Below are positions 8,871 through 18,772 of a stretch of DNA of 64,000 bases, piece after piece. Under the pieces are notes generated by a model. It was not told the DNA's origin. It worked only from the letters and a program-made list of their open reading frames with translations, and did no database searches. The stretch is taken from positions 1 to 64,000 of the forward strand of contig NZ_JAAQTO010000030.1 of the NCBI RefSeq assembly GCF_011742165.1, given 5' to 3'. The stretch is from Billgrantia bachuensis (GTDB taxonomy: Bacteria > Pseudomonadota > Gammaproteobacteria > Pseudomonadales > Halomonadaceae). The translations under genes and the position numbers were made by a program. The first letter of the stretch is position 1. Every line of letters begins with the position of its first letter.

Positions 8871-10595
8871 TTAGGCGCTGGTGCGGCGACGCACCGGCGC
8901 ATCACCATCTTCGCGGCGACGGCGCGGGGCGCGCTCGGGGGCACCGCCATCCTCGCTGATCTCCAGCGGGCGGCCAGCGACGCGGGCGCGGGCCATCTTG
9001 GCCAGGATGCTCGGCGGCAGCGAACTCGGCAGCTCCACCACCGAGAAGGCGTTGCGGATATCGATACGGCCGATCCGCGAACCTTCGATGCCACCCTCGT
9101 TGGCCAACGCGCCAACCAGCTGGCCCGGCTTGACGCCGTCCTTGTGGCCGACGGCAACGCGGTAGCGGGTCATGCCTTCGCTCGGGCCGCGGTTGTCACG
9201 CTCGCGACGCGGCGGCTTGCCGTCACGCGATGCACGCTCACCGCCACGCTCGACACGCTCCTTGCGCGGCGCCTGCAGGCGGCCGATGGGTGCCTCGTCG
9301 GCACGTGCCAGGGCAGCAAAGGCACAGGCCAGCTCCACTGGATCGTGGCCTTCCGCCACCAGGCGCTCGACCAGTGCGCGCTGCTCGTCGGCACCGCCGG
9401 TCAGGCTGCCGATGATGCGCTGATGAAACACCTCGTCACGATGGGCGCGGATGGCGGCCTCGTCGGGCACTTCCATCTCGCTGAGCTTCTGGCCGGTGGC
9501 CTGCTCGATCCAGCCCACCTTGCGGCCTTCGCGGAAGCCGACGAAGGTGATCGAGATACCGGTACGCCCGGCCCGGCCGGTACGGCCGATGCGGTGGGTG
9601 TAGGCCTCGGCATCCTGGGGCAGGTCGTAGTTGAAGACGTGAGTGATACGCGGCACGTCGAGGCCGCGGGCGGCCACGTCGGTGGCGATCAGCACGTCGA
9701 CCTTGCCGCGCTTGAGGCGCTGAATGGTGCGCTCGCGCAGGCTCTGGTCGAGGTCGCCCGAGAGGCTCGCCACGTTCACGCCCCGCGCGGAGAGCTGTTC
9801 CATCAGCGTGGTACAGGCGGCACGAGTGCGCACGAAGACGATAGCGGCATCCACCGGCTCGACTTCCAGGATGCGCGACAGCGCCTCCAGCTTGGCACCG
9901 CCGTCGACGCGCACCAGGCGCTGCTCGATGTTCTCGCCGGTCGTGGTGCGCGACTCGATCGCGACCTTGACCGGGTCGACCAGGTAGCGATTGACGATGC
10001 GCTCGATCTCGGCCGGCAAGGTGGCGGAGAAGAACACCCGCTGGGCTTCCTTGGGGGTATCGGCGACGACACGCTTGACGTCGTCGATGAAGCCCATGCG
10101 CAGCATTTCGTCGGCTTCGTCCAGCACCAGGGCGGAGAGACCGTCGAGCTTGAGGCTGCCGCGATCCAGGTGATCGATCACCCGCCCCGGCGTGCCCACC
10201 ACCACCTGAGCGCCACGCTTCAGCGCACCCAGCTGTTCACGATATTCCTGGCCACCACACAGAGTGGCGACTTCCAGACCCTGCAGGTTCTGGCCGTACT
10301 TGCTGAAAGAGACGGCCACCTGCTGGGCCAGTTCACGGGTAGGCGCCAGCACCAGCACCTGGGGCTCGCGGCGAGTCAGCTCGAGCCGCGACAGCAGCGG
10401 CAAGGCGAATGCCGCGGTCTTGCCGGTACCGGTCTGGGCCTGGCCCAGCATGTCACGCCCTTCCAGCAGTGCCGGAATGGTCTGTGTCTGAATCGGAGAT
10501 GGAGTTTCGTAACCCAGTGTTTCGACAGCGGCGAGAACGGCAGGCAGCAGAGCAAGATCGCCGAAGCTCGGCGAAGCGACAGAAGTCGAGGTCAT
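8871..10595 (-). CDS. deaD: DEAD-box ATP-dependent RNA helicase with DbpA-like RNA-binding domain (DeaD/CsdA type)
   Basis: A 574-residue RNA helicase. The Q motif (FGDLALLPAVLAA to PSPIQ), Walker A AQTGTGKT (near residue 55), motif II LDEADEM, SAT and the C-terminal HRIGRTGRAGR are all intact. Residues ~470-545 (MTRYRVAVGHKDGVKPGQL onward) form a DbpA/CsdA RNA-binding fold, and the tail is arginine-rich. This architecture is that of CsdA, which unwinds RNA during ribosome assembly and cold adaptation, although this protein is shorter than E. coli CsdA (about 630). The ATG at 10595 follows AAGGTG. It is monocistronic, with a terminator at 8800-8834. Confidence 0.92.
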   Translation of the reverse strand: MTSTSVASPSFGDLALLPAVLAAVETLGYETPSPIQTQTIPALLEGRDMLGQAQTGTGKTAAFALPLLSRLELTRREPQVLVLAPTRELAQQVAVSFSKYGQNLQGLEVATLCGGQEYREQLGALKRGAQVVVGTPGRVIDHLDRGSLKLDGLSALVLDEADEMLRMGFIDDVKRVVADTPKEAQRVFFSATLPAEIERIVNRYLVDPVKVAIESRTTTGENIEQRLVRVDGGAKLEALSRILEVEPVDAAIVFVRTRAACTTLMEQLSARGVNVASLSGDLDQSLRERTIQRLKRGKVDVLIATDVAARGLDVPRITHVFNYDLPQDAEAYTHRIGRTGRAGRTGISITFVGFREGRKVGWIEQATGQKLSEMEVPDEAAIRAHRDEVFHQRIIGSLTGGADEQRALVERLVAEGHDPVELACAFAALARADEAPIGRLQAPRKERVERGGERASRDGKPPRRERDNRGPSEGMTRYRVAVGHKDGVKPGQLVGALANEGGIEGSRIGRIDIRNAFSVVELPSSLPPSILAKMARARVAGRPLEISEDGGAPERAPRRRREDGDAPVRRRTSA

Positions 10596-11034
10596 CAATC
10601 ACACCTTGGTAGGCCGGCACTCGCCGGCAAATCACATTGAGGCATCCCCGACGCAAACACATGGCAGGTCGGTGGCTCTGTCATCACGGGCTTATGGGCC
10701 TGGACAGAACGGATCACGTTATCGTGGGATGCCGGTCGCACCTGGCATCCGGTTCGCGCCATCGGGCGGAACCGCTGTGGCGACCTTTTTGCGCCGATGT
10801 CGCCCGGTTGGCGGCATCCTGCGGCGCTCCATCTTCACATCTCGGACGTTGCAGCGTTAGCTGTCTGTCTCGGTGATTGCCTCACGTACGCGTGGCGTAC
10901 GGAGCGAATCGTCATGATGGCGGGGTCAACACATGCGAGGAGCGCGCATGCTACCATCGATACTGGTTCCATGACCAGTACTTTCAACGCTACGATCACA
11001 CAATCATGAATTCTTCCGCGAGGAGCCTGCCCGA
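10596..11034. other. Intergenic region between helicase and yaiI
   Basis: This 439-bp divergent region holds the presumed promoters of deaD (minus) and yaiI (plus). No convincing gene was found. A 7-6-7 inverted repeat, TACTGGT-N6-ACCAGTA at about 10961-10980, lies 55 bp upstream of yaiI and could be an operator or just a small hairpin. GAGGAGCC just before 11035 is the yaiI ribosome binding site. The long region ahead of deaD would fit a long 5' leader of the kind seen in cold-shock helicases, but no defined riboregulator is visible. Confidence 0.5.
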
Positions 11035-11490
11035 ATGCCCACGCTATGGGTCGATGCCGACGCCTGCCCCAAGGTCGCGCGCGAGATCATCGTCCGCGCC
11101 GCCGAGCGCACCAACATGCCGACCTGGTTCGTCGCCAACCATGCGATCCCCCTGCCGCCCTCGAAGTGGGTCAAGTCGCTGTCGGTGAGCCATGGCTTCG
11201 ATGCCGCCGACAACGAGATCGTGGCACGAATAGAAGTGGGCGACCTGCTGATCAGCTCCGACCTGCCGCTGGCTCTCGAGGCCGTCGACAAGGGCGCGGC
11301 GGTGATGACCACCCGCGGCGAGATCCTCGACAAGAACAACATTCGCGCACGGGTACAGATGCGGGATTTCATGGAGACCCTGCGCTCCAGCGGCGAGCAC
11401 ACCGGCGGCCCCAAGGGTTACAGCGACACCGACCGGCGCGAGTTCGCCAATGCGCTGGACAGGTGGCTGGCAAAGCAGCCCAGGAAGTAG
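11035..11490 (+). CDS. yaiI: YaiI/YqxD family protein (DUF188, UPF0178)
   Basis: A 151-residue protein with the full DUF188 pattern: the N-terminal WVDADACP, then ISSDLPLA (PIN/NYN-like acidic residues), the [10 protein letters not shown] stretch and the C-terminal [20 protein letters not shown]. The fold is related to PIN/NYN nucleases and the conserved acidic residues are present, but the biological role of the family is not established. GAGGAG precedes the ATG. It converges with the LacI-family gene one base downstream and has no evident operon partner. Confidence 0.9.
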   Translation: MPTLWVDADACPKVAREIIVRAAERTNMPTWFVANHAIPLPPSKWVKSLSVSHGFDAADNEIVARIEVGDLLISSDLPLALEAVDKGAAVMTTRGEILDKNNIRARVQMRDFMETLRSSGEHTGGPKGYSDTDRREFANALDRWLAKQPRK

Positions 11491-11491
11491 C

Positions 11492-12496
11492 TCAAGCCGC
11501 CGGACGACCGGTACTCTTGCGCACGATGAGCTGTGTACTCAGGGTCTGCCGTCGCACCACGGCCTCCCCCGCCAGCAGGCTCAGCAGCATGCGCATCGCT
11601 TGCTGGCCGATCTCGTGACGGGGCTGGCTGACGGTCGTCAGCTCCGGCTCGCAGTATTCGCTGAAGCCGATGTTGTCGAAACCTACTACCGAAAGTTCCT
11701 CGGGCACGCCAATGCCGAGCTGACGGGCCGCCTTGAGCACGCCGATGGCCATCTCGTCGCTATGACAGAAGATCGCACTGGGTCGTGGTTCCATGCCATC
11801 GAGCAGGGTCATTCCCTGCTGGTAGCCCGATCGAAAGCCGAAATCGCCTTCCACCACCCGTGCCGAATTCGATAGGCCCCGGGCGGCCAGCGCGTCGTGG
11901 TAGCCGCGGGTGCGCTCGCGGCAGATGGGGTTGCCGACGGGGCCGGAGACCGAAGCGATGCGCGCATGACCCAGCGAGGCCAGGTAATCGATGGCATGGG
12001 CCGAGGCCTGGTAATTGTCGATGGCGACGGTTGGCAGGTCGACGTCGGAGAAGAATTCACAGGCCATGACCAGCGGCGCATCCGCGCGGGCGTCGGCGTG
12101 GCTGACCAGCGCACGGGGAATGTCGGACGTCAGCAGAATGATGCCGTCGGCCTGGTTGGTCGGCAGCAGGTTGAAGTAGGCCTCGGCCCTGCCCGGGTCG
12201 CGCTCGCAGTCGCCGATCAGTACCTGGTAGCCGGCCTGATGAGCCACTTCCTCCATACCGTTGATGATCTCGGAGAAGAAAGGATTGGAGATGTCGGGTA
12301 GCAGCGTGACGATCGTTCGCGACTCGGCGCGGCGCAGGTTGCGTGCCGCCACGTTGGGAACGTAACCCACTTCGGCAATGGCATGCGCCACGCGCTGTCG
12401 GGTGGCCTCGGATACTTTTTCCGGGTTGGCCAGCGCCCGCGACACGGTGGCTGTGGAGCAGCCTGCCGCCAAAGCGACGTCCTTGATGGTAGGCAT
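11492..12496 (-). CDS. LacI-family transcriptional regulator of the sugar/polyol operon
   Basis: A 334-residue LacI/GalR repressor. Residues 3-50 carry the helix-turn-helix and hinge (TIKDVALAAGCSTATVSRAL, then VPNVAARNLRR); the rest is a periplasmic-binding-protein-like effector domain (VVGFDNIGFSEYCEPELTTV). The start at 12496 gives the canonical M-x-TIKDVA N terminus, although no strong Shine-Dalgarno is seen; an alternative ATG at 12553 would add 19 residues. It is divergent from the isomerase/oxidoreductase/ABC operon at 12942-18753. Two LacI-type palindromes lie in the shared region, so it probably represses both itself and the operon. Confidence 0.92.
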   Translation of the reverse strand: MPTIKDVALAAGCSTATVSRALANPEKVSEATRQRVAHAIAEVGYVPNVAARNLRRAESRTIVTLLPDISNPFFSEIINGMEEVAHQAGYQVLIGDCERDPGRAEAYFNLLPTNQADGIILLTSDIPRALVSHADARADAPLVMACEFFSDVDLPTVAIDNYQASAHAIDYLASLGHARIASVSGPVGNPICRERTRGYHDALAARGLSNSARVVEGDFGFRSGYQQGMTLLDGMEPRPSAIFCHSDEMAIGVLKAARQLGIGVPEELSVVGFDNIGFSEYCEPELTTVSQPRHEIGQQAMRMLLSLLAGEAVVRRQTLSTQLIVRKSTGRPAA

Positions 12497-12635
12497 GGAG
12501 AGTGTTCGCTTTGAAAGAGTTTTCTTGGGGAGAGTTTGCTTGGCTCTGAGCATAACGTGTCGTCCCGCCGCGGTAACGCCGTGGCCGGCACCGCCCCGCC
12601 ACGCTCGCATTATTGTGAGTTGCCCATCGCCAGAA

Positions 12636-12649
12636 TGTAAAGCTTTACA
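12636..12649. promoter_or_regulatory. LacI-type operator palindrome (regulator side)
   Basis: TGTAAAGCTTTACA is a perfect 14-bp palindrome with the central GC step. It resembles classic LacI/GalR operators, which have a central CpG or GpC flanked by TGTAA/TTACA arms. It lies 140 bp upstream of the LacI-type start and shares its half-site TGTAA with the second palindrome at 12866-12881, suggesting one protein binds both. Confidence 0.65.
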
Positions 12650-12865
12650 CCAGAGCGCAGAACAACGCGCTATCCAGCGCCTCTCGTTTCCCCTGCATGA
12701 GCGGCTCGAGCCATCCATCTTTAGTCTAAGCCACGCTTCGCTCATGCCACGGGGCATCACGCCATGAGGCCCGTAGCCGGCGGGATTCTCGTGTTCTCCC
12801 GCCCTCTATTCACTGCCTCGAAGCCCCTCGTCACCTCCTTGACCCTGATTGACCTTGCTGCTGCA

Positions 12866-12881
12866 ATGTAATCCATTACAT
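12866..12881. promoter_or_regulatory. LacI-type operator palindrome (operon side)
   Basis: ATGTAATCCATTACAT has perfect 7-bp arms around a non-symmetrical CC. It lies 60 bp before the isomerase start codon, within a likely promoter/leader zone. With the site at 12636-12649 it would let one repressor bind both ends of the intergenic region, possibly by looping. Operator function is inferred. Confidence 0.65.
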
Positions 12882-12941
12882 CAAGCAGACATCAGGCGGG
12901 CTTCCCGCCCGCGCCGACAAGAGCGACAAGTGAGGTGCTCG

Positions 12942-13997
12942 ATGAAGACCATCAAGGGGCCGGCCCTGTTCCTGGCCCAGTACGCCGGCGACGAGCCCCC
13001 CTTCGATAGCCTGGAAGGCATCGCTCAATGGGCCTCGAAGCTCGGCTTCGAAGGCGTGCAGATCCCCTCCTGGGATAAGCGCCTGTTCGACCTCGAGCGC
13101 GCCGCCGAGAGCCAGGCGTACTGCCAGGAGATCCAGGCCATGCTGGCCGAGCACGGCCTGGCCATCACCGAACTCTCCGCCCACCTGCAGGGGCAACTGG
13201 TGGCGGTGCATCCGGTCTATGACAGCCTGTTCGACGGCTTCGCGCCGGCCGAGCTGCATGGCAACCCCGAGGCACGCCAGGCCTGGGCCGTGGAACAGCT
13301 CAAGCTCGCCGCACGGGCCAGCGCCAACCTGGGGCTGAGTGCGCTGGCTACCTTCTCCGGTGCGCTGCTATGGCCCTTCCTCTATCCCTTTCCGCAGCGA
13401 CCCGCCGGGCTGGTGGAAGAGGGTTTCGCCGAACTGGCCAGGCGCTGGAAACCGATTCTCGACGTCTGCGACAGCGAGGGCGTCGATCTCTGCTTCGAGA
13501 TCCACCCCGGCGAGGACCTTCACGACGGCATTACCTTCGAGCGCTTCCTCGCCGCCGTCGACGAGCATCCACGCTGCTGCATCCTCTACGACCCGTCGCA
13601 CATGGTGCTGCAACAGCTCGACTACCTGGCCTTCCTCGACCGCTATCACCCGCGCATTCGCATGTTCCACGTCAAGGATGCCGAGTTCCATCCCTCCGCC
13701 CAGCAGGGCGTCTACGGCGGCTACAGCTCCTGGGTGGAACGCGCCGGGCGCTTCCGCTCGCTGGGCGACGGCCAGGTCGATTTCAAGGGCATCTTCTCGC
13801 GCCTGGCGCAGTACGACTTCGCGGGCTGGGCGGTGATCGAGTGGGAGTGCGCCCTCAAGCATCCCGAGCAGGGTGCCGCCGAGGGCGCCCGCTTCGTAGC
13901 CGAGCACATCATTCGGGTGACCGACCGCGCCTTCGACGACTTCGCCGACGCCGGCACCGACCGCCAAGCCAATCGCGCCCTGCTGGGGCTCGACTGA
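12942..13997 (+). CDS. Sugar phosphate isomerase/epimerase family protein (xylose-isomerase-like TIM barrel)
   Basis: A 351-residue AP-endonuclease-2-type TIM-barrel protein. Metal-binding residues of the family are visible in CFEIHPGED (E, H), YDPSHMVLQQLD (D, H), FHVKDAEF (H, D) and VIEWECA (E). Enzymes of this group isomerise or epimerise sugars and polyols. The ATG at 12942 is preceded by TGAGGTG; the frame is open 31 codons further upstream but crosses the palindrome at 12866. It is the first gene of an operon with a Gfo/Idh/MocA dehydrogenase and an ABC importer, so it probably acts on the imported sugar after oxidation. The substrate cannot be named from sequence. Confidence 0.85.
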   Translation: MKTIKGPALFLAQYAGDEPPFDSLEGIAQWASKLGFEGVQIPSWDKRLFDLERAAESQAYCQEIQAMLAEHGLAITELSAHLQGQLVAVHPVYDSLFDGFAPAELHGNPEARQAWAVEQLKLAARASANLGLSALATFSGALLWPFLYPFPQRPAGLVEEGFAELARRWKPILDVCDSEGVDLCFEIHPGEDLHDGITFERFLAAVDEHPRCCILYDPSHMVLQQLDYLAFLDRYHPRIRMFHVKDAEFHPSAQQGVYGGYSSWVERAGRFRSLGDGQVDFKGIFSRLAQYDFAGWAVIEWECALKHPEQGAAEGARFVAEHIIRVTDRAFDDFADAGTDRQANRALLGLD

Positions 13998-14014
13998 CCC
14001 TGAGGAGACCCGAC

Positions 14015-15181
14015 ATGAACGCTACATCACGCCAAGAGACGCCGCAGCGCCTGCGGCTGGCCATGATCGGTGGCGGCCAGGGCGCGCTGATCGGCGGCGT
14101 GCATCGCATCGCCGCGCGCATGGACGATCGCTACGCGCTGGTTGCCGGGGCTTTCTCGTCGCAGACCGAGCGCAACCGGGCCACGGCCCGCGAGCTGGGC
14201 GTGGCCGAAGCACGCTGCTATGCCGACTACCAGGCGCTGCTTGCCGGTGAGGCCGAGCGCGAAGACGGCGCCGAGGTCGTCGCCATCGTCACGCCCAACC
14301 ACCTGCACTTTCCGGCGGCGCTGGCCTGCCTGGAAGCGGGCATGCACGTGATCTGCGAAAAGCCGATGACGCTGAGCGTCGACGAGGCACAGCGGCTGGC
14401 CGAGGCGGTCAGGGCCAGCGGCAAGCGCTTCGTGCTGGCGCATACCTACGTCGGCTATCCGCTGGTCCAGCATGCTCGCGAACTGGTGTCGCGTGGCGAA
14501 CTCGGCCACATTCGCAGCGTGCAGGTGGAGTACGTTCAGGAGTGGCTCAGCGAGGCGCCGGGGCCGGACAACCGCCAGGCCGCCTGGCGCCTGGACCCGG
14601 CCAAGTCCGGGGCGGCGGGCTGCCTGGGCGATATCGGCGTGCACGCCTTTCACCTGGCCCAGTTCATTTGCGGCCAGCGCGTCAGCGAGGTCAGCGCCGA
14701 GTTGTTCAACGCCGTGGCGGGTCGCGAACTCGACGACAACGTTCACGCTATGCTGCGCTTTGCCGACGGCGCCCGGGGCATGCTGTGGGCCAGCCAGACC
14801 GCACCCGGGTTCGAGAACGCCCTGAGCATTCGGGTGGTCGGTGAGAAGGCCAGCCTGCGCTGGGCACAGGAGTCGCCCAACGAGCTCCACTTCGCCCCGC
14901 TGGACGGCCCGGCCCAGCGCCTGACGCGCCGCGACGATCGGCTCGGTACTGACGTCGCCCGCAGCATTCGTATTCCCGGCGGTCACCCGGAGGGCTACCT
15001 GGAAGCTTTTGCCAACCTTTACCAGGCGCTCAGCGACGGACTCGGCGAAGGCGTCGAGATGCCCTGGCTGCCAGGCGTGGAGGATGGCGTCGACGGCATG
15101 CGCTTCATCGCCGCCACCCTTGCCTCGAGCCGCGCCGCGGGCGCCTGGACCCCACTGCAAGCCACAGAGGGCGAGCCATGA
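14015..15181 (+). CDS. Gfo/Idh/MocA family NAD(P)-dependent oxidoreductase
   Basis: A 388-residue dehydrogenase. The Rossmann motif is [13 protein letters not shown] (residues 18-30), and the family motif CEKPM lies at about residue 115 with the catalytic lysine. The C-terminal alpha/beta domain contains [16 protein letters not shown], whose histidine is the usual second catalytic residue. These enzymes oxidise inositols, sugars or sugar-derived polyols. It begins 17 bp after the isomerase stop with GAGGAGA as ribosome binding site, and its stop overlaps the next ATG (ATGA), so the operon is tightly coupled. The isomerase-dehydrogenase pairing is common in inositol-like catabolism, but no iol marker genes are present. 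Confidence 0.88.
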   Translation: MNATSRQETPQRLRLAMIGGGQGALIGGVHRIAARMDDRYALVAGAFSSQTERNRATARELGVAEARCYADYQALLAGEAEREDGAEVVAIVTPNHLHFPAALACLEAGMHVICEKPMTLSVDEAQRLAEAVRASGKRFVLAHTYVGYPLVQHARELVSRGELGHIRSVQVEYVQEWLSEAPGPDNRQAAWRLDPAKSGAAGCLGDIGVHAFHLAQFICGQRVSEVSAELFNAVAGRELDDNVHAMLRFADGARGMLWASQTAPGFENALSIRVVGEKASLRWAQESPNELHFAPLDGPAQRLTRRDDRLGTDVARSIRIPGGHPEGYLEAFANLYQALSDGLGEGVEMPWLPGVEDGVDGMRFIAATLASSRAAGAWTPLQATEGEP

Positions 15182-16692
15182 GCCGCCCCATTCTGCGCCT
15201 GGAGGGTATCGGCAAGGCCTTCGGCCCGGTCACGGTGCTCGAGGACATCTCCTTCGAGCTTGCCCCCGGCGAGGTACTGGGCATCCTCGGCGAGAACGGC
15301 GCCGGCAAGTCGACACTGCTCAAGATCATCAGCGGCGTGTATACGCCCAGCGCCGGGCGGGTGACCCTCGACGACAGTACCTTCAGCGCACTCGACCCGA
15401 TCACGGCACGCCGCCACGGCGTGGCGATGATTCCCCAGGAGTTCAATCTGGTCTCGACCCTGCGGGTCTACGAGAACGTCTTCCTGGGCCAGGAGATTCG
15501 CCGTGGCGGCCTGCTCGATCGCGCCCGCATGCGCCAACGCACCCGCGAAGTGCTGCGCTCGCTGGCGGTGGAGCTCGATCCGGAGCAGCCCATCGAGCGG
15601 CTCAGCGTCGCCGAGCGCCAGATGGTCGAGGTGGCCCGAGTGCTGGTCAACGATGCGCGCATCGTGATTCTCGACGAGCCCACCACGGTGCTGACCGACC
15701 GCGAGGTCGCGGTGCTGTTCGACGTGGTGCGCGCGCTGGTGGCCAAGGGCGTGGCGGTACTGTTCATCTCGCACAAGCTCAAGGAGGTCAAGCAGCTGTG
15801 TGATCGGCTGTTGATCCTGCGCGACGGCCAACAGATCGAACTGTGCCAGGCCGGCGAACTCAGCGAGGAGGAAATGGCCTGCAGGATGGTCGGCCGCGAA
15901 CTGTCGCAGATCTATCCCGACAAGAATTCGACTCGGGGCAATGTGGCTTTGAAGGTACGCGGCCTGAGCATCGCCGGCCTGCTTCACGACATCGACTTCA
16001 CCCTGCACCGCGGCGAGGTGCTGGGGCTATCCGGGCTGGTCGGCTCGGGGCGCACCGAGATCGCCGAGGCGATCATGGGCCTGCGCCGCAAGAGCGCCGG
16101 CGAGATCGAACTGGACGGCAAGCCGCTGGCCGTCGATTCGCCGCGCGTGGCGCATGCCAACGGCCTGGCCTACCTCTCGGAAGACCGCCAGGGCAAGGGG
16201 CTGGTGCTGTCGTTCAACGTGATGGAGAACATCACCGCCCTGAGCCTGCCGCGCTACGTGCGCGGACTGATACGTCACCGCGCCGAGCGCCGACGCGCCG
16301 AGGAGTACCAGCAGCGCCTGGCGATCAAGGCGGCGCGGCTCGGCGATCCGGTCGACCTGCTCAGCGGTGGCAACCAGCAGAAGGTGTATCTCGCCAAGTT
16401 GCTCGACATCGATCCCGAGGTGCTGATCCTCGACGAGCCCACTCGCGGCATCGACATCAACACCAAGCAGCAGATCTATCGGCTGATCCGCTCGCTGACC
16501 GACCAGGGCAAGGCGGTAATGGTCATCTCCTCGGAGCTGGAGGAGATCATCGGCCTGTGCGACCGGGTGCTGGTGATACGCGAGGGACGCATCGCCGCCG
16601 AGCTCGACGACGATCAGATCAACGAACAAGACATCATGCTCTACGCCGCCGGTGCACGCCAGCGCGGCCAGGCAGCGGCCGAGGTACATTGA
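15178..16692 (+). CDS. Sugar ABC transporter ATP-binding protein (RbsA/MglA type, two ATPase domains)
   Basis: A 504-residue fused tandem ATPase energising sugar import. The first domain has Walker [10 protein letters not shown] (near residue 37), signature [13 protein letters not shown] and Walker B VILDEPTT. The second has the degenerate GLVGSGRTE (typical of RbsA-like proteins), signature [13 protein letters not shown] and [10 protein letters not shown]. Length matches RbsA/MglA. It overlaps the oxidoreductase by 4 bp and ends 1 bp before the permease ATG. Confidence 0.95.
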   Translation: MSRPILRLEGIGKAFGPVTVLEDISFELAPGEVLGILGENGAGKSTLLKIISGVYTPSAGRVTLDDSTFSALDPITARRHGVAMIPQEFNLVSTLRVYENVFLGQEIRRGGLLDRARMRQRTREVLRSLAVELDPEQPIERLSVAERQMVEVARVLVNDARIVILDEPTTVLTDREVAVLFDVVRALVAKGVAVLFISHKLKEVKQLCDRLLILRDGQQIELCQAGELSEEEMACRMVGRELSQIYPDKNSTRGNVALKVRGLSIAGLLHDIDFTLHRGEVLGLSGLVGSGRTEIAEAIMGLRRKSAGEIELDGKPLAVDSPRVAHANGLAYLSEDRQGKGLVLSFNVMENITALSLPRYVRGLIRHRAERRRAEEYQQRLAIKAARLGDPVDLLSGGNQQKVYLAKLLDIDPEVLILDEPTRGIDINTKQQIYRLIRSLTDQGKAVMVISSELEEIIGLCDRVLVIREGRIAAELDDDQINEQDIMLYAAGARQRGQAAAEVH

Positions 16693-16693
16693 G

Positions 16694-17689
16694 ATGAACG
16701 ACGCTTCCAATTCCAAACCGATGGGGCAACTGGGTCTGCAGCGGCTGCGCCGACTGCCGATCAACGCCACCATTCTGGCGCCACTGCTGGCGCTGCTCAT
16801 TCTCTTCGTGCTCTCGTCACTGGCCAGCGAGTACTTCCTCAATGCGCGCAATATCTCCAACGTGCTGCGCCAGGTCTCCTATACCGGCATCATCGCCATC
16901 GGCATGACCTTCGTGATCATTGCCGGCGGTATCGATCTCTCGGTGGGCTCGATGGTGGCACTGGTCGGCGTGCTGCTGCTCTACGTGGTCAACGCCATCG
17001 CCGACCCCATCCAGGGCGTGCTGCTCGGCATGCTGGCCGCCGTGGCGGTGGGTTCGCTGTTCGGGTTGTTCAACGGGCTGCTGGTCACCCGAGGGCGAAT
17101 GGCCGCATTCGTGGTCACGCTCGCCACCATGTCGATCTTCCGCTCACTGGCGCTCTACTTCACCAATGCCGGTGAAGTGACGACCCGCAACCCGCTCTTC
17201 TCCGAGGTCGGCGGCGGATACTTTTTTGGCCTGCCGATTCCGGTGTGGACCTTCTTCGGTCTCGCCGTCGTCGCCCATGTCCTGCTCTTCCATACCCCCT
17301 TCGGGCGGCATGTGTGCGCCGTGGGCGCCAACCCGCAGGTGGCCCGCTATGCCGGCATTCGCGTCGAACGGGTGGTGCTCAGCACCTTCGTGATCGCCGG
17401 GGTCTGCGTGGGCCTCTCCGCCATCATGCTGAGTTCGCGGCTCAACTCGGTCAGCCCCAGCGACGCCGGCTATTTCTATGAGCTCGACGCCATCGCCGCA
17501 GTGGTGATCGGCGGTACGGCACTGTCCGGTGGGCGCGGCTCGGTGTGGGGCACGGTCATCGGCGCGCTGATCCTCGGCATCATCAACAACATGCTCAACC
17601 TGACCGGTGTCTCGCCCTACCTGCAGGGCCTGGTCAAGGGAGCCGTGATCCTGCTGGCGGTGCTGCTGCAGTATCGACGCACCGGCTGA
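16694..17689 (+). CDS. Sugar ABC transporter permease (RbsC type)
   Basis: A 331-residue inner-membrane permease with about 8-10 helices. The BPD_transp_2 hallmark GGIDLSVGSMVALVG lies near residue 75 and GGTALSGGRGSVWGTVIGALILGIINN near residue 275. It is encoded just after the ATPase. A single permease gene implies a homodimer, as in ribose-type importers. Confidence 0.93.
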   Translation: MNDASNSKPMGQLGLQRLRRLPINATILAPLLALLILFVLSSLASEYFLNARNISNVLRQVSYTGIIAIGMTFVIIAGGIDLSVGSMVALVGVLLLYVVNAIADPIQGVLLGMLAAVAVGSLFGLFNGLLVTRGRMAAFVVTLATMSIFRSLALYFTNAGEVTTRNPLFSEVGGGYFFGLPIPVWTFFGLAVVAHVLLFHTPFGRHVCAVGANPQVARYAGIRVERVVLSTFVIAGVCVGLSAIMLSSRLNSVSPSDAGYFYELDAIAAVVIGGTALSGGRGSVWGTVIGALILGIINNMLNLTGVSPYLQGLVKGAVILLAVLLQYRRTG

Positions 17690-17784
17690 CTGGAATCGAT
17701 GGCCGGCGGACGAGGCCGCCGCGCCGTCATTGCTGGTTACGCCAGCCCATTCGTTCCGACAACGCTGCAACGGGAGTGACAACA

Positions 17785-18753
17785 ATGACGATAACACGCG
17801 TTCTCAAGCAAACCGCCCTGGCGGCCACCCTGGCCGCCACATCGCTTGCGGCCAGCGCCGAGGAGTACCATATCGGCGTGACCGTACCCTCCGCCGACCA
17901 CGGCTGGACCGCTGGCCTGCTGTGGTGGGCACAGCGCGCCACCGAGGAGTTGGCCGCGCAGTATGACGACGTCAGCTTCACGGTGCTGTCGGCCAGTTCG
18001 GGCACCGCCCAGGTTTCCAACGTCGAGGATCTGATGATCCGCGACATCGATGCCCTGGTGATCCTGCCCCATAACCCCGCCACGCTGCAGCAGGTGATCG
18101 CCGAGGCCTACGAATCGGGCATCTACACGGTAGTGGTCGACCGCGAGCTGGAAGAGCCGAGCCAGGACGTCTTCCTGGCCGGGGACAACCCCGGGCTCGG
18201 CGAAGAGGCGGCCCGCTACATGGCCGAGGCACTCGGCGGCGAGGGCGACGTACTGGTGCTCGAAGGCCCCCCGATTCCGATCAATTCACAGCGGGTCGAC
18301 GCTTTCAATGCGGTGATGGCCGAGTATCCCGGCATCAACATCCTCGATTCCCAGACCACCAACTGGAACCCGCAGGAGGCCCTGAGCGTGACCGAGGACC
18401 TGCTCGGCAGTAACTCGCATGTCGATGCGATCTGGGCCGGCGACGACGACGTCCTGCTCTCCGCGTTGCGCGCAGTGGAAGAGAACGAGCGCGACGACGT
18501 CCAACTGATCGTCGGCGGGGGCGGCTCGCAGCGGGTCATCGAGATGATCCGCGAAGGCCACCCGGTGGTGCGCGGCACAGTGACCTATCCGCCCAACATG
18601 ATCGCCTCCGCCATTGCCCTGGCCGTACACGGGGTGAAGGGCGAGCGCCTCGGCAACATGTACCACGGCGTGCCGTCGCGAGTGATTCTTGCCGCCGACC
18701 TGATAACTGCGGATAACGTCGAAGAGTTCTACCAGCCGGATGCCGCCTACTGA
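17785..18753 (+). CDS. Sugar ABC transporter substrate-binding protein (RbsB-like)
   Basis: A 322-residue periplasmic-binding protein (Peripla_BP_4 type). Residues 1-23 are a signal peptide ending ASA. The ribose-binding-protein pattern is present: VPSADHGWTAGLLWWAQ at the start, then IDALVILPHNPATLQQVI and DAIWAGDDDVLLSALRAVEE. It is unusual that the receptor comes last, 95 bp behind the permease, with its own GGGAG site; this spacing allows separate translation control. The bound sugar is not identifiable. Confidence 0.92.
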   Translation: MTITRVLKQTALAATLAATSLAASAEEYHIGVTVPSADHGWTAGLLWWAQRATEELAAQYDDVSFTVLSASSGTAQVSNVEDLMIRDIDALVILPHNPATLQQVIAEAYESGIYTVVVDRELEEPSQDVFLAGDNPGLGEEAARYMAEALGGEGDVLVLEGPPIPINSQRVDAFNAVMAEYPGINILDSQTTNWNPQEALSVTEDLLGSNSHVDAIWAGDDDVLLSALRAVEENERDDVQLIVGGGGSQRVIEMIREGHPVVRGTVTYPPNMIASAIALAVHGVKGERLGNMYHGVPSRVILAADLITADNVEEFYQPDAAY

Positions 18754-18772
18754 GCGAGCGGCAGCACACGAC

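Larger units (their letters stand above)
12497..12941. other. Divergent regulatory region between lacI-type gene and sugar operon
   Basis: This 445-bp region contains no credible gene. It holds the two palindromes annotated separately and is the only place for the promoters of both transcripts. TGAGGTG at 12930-12936 is the ribosome binding site of the isomerase gene at 12942. Confidence 0.6.

Noticed and set aside
9144..10640. 498-codon open frame opposite the helicase
   Set aside because: Antisense to deaD, whose complete helicase motifs leave no doubt about the coding strand.
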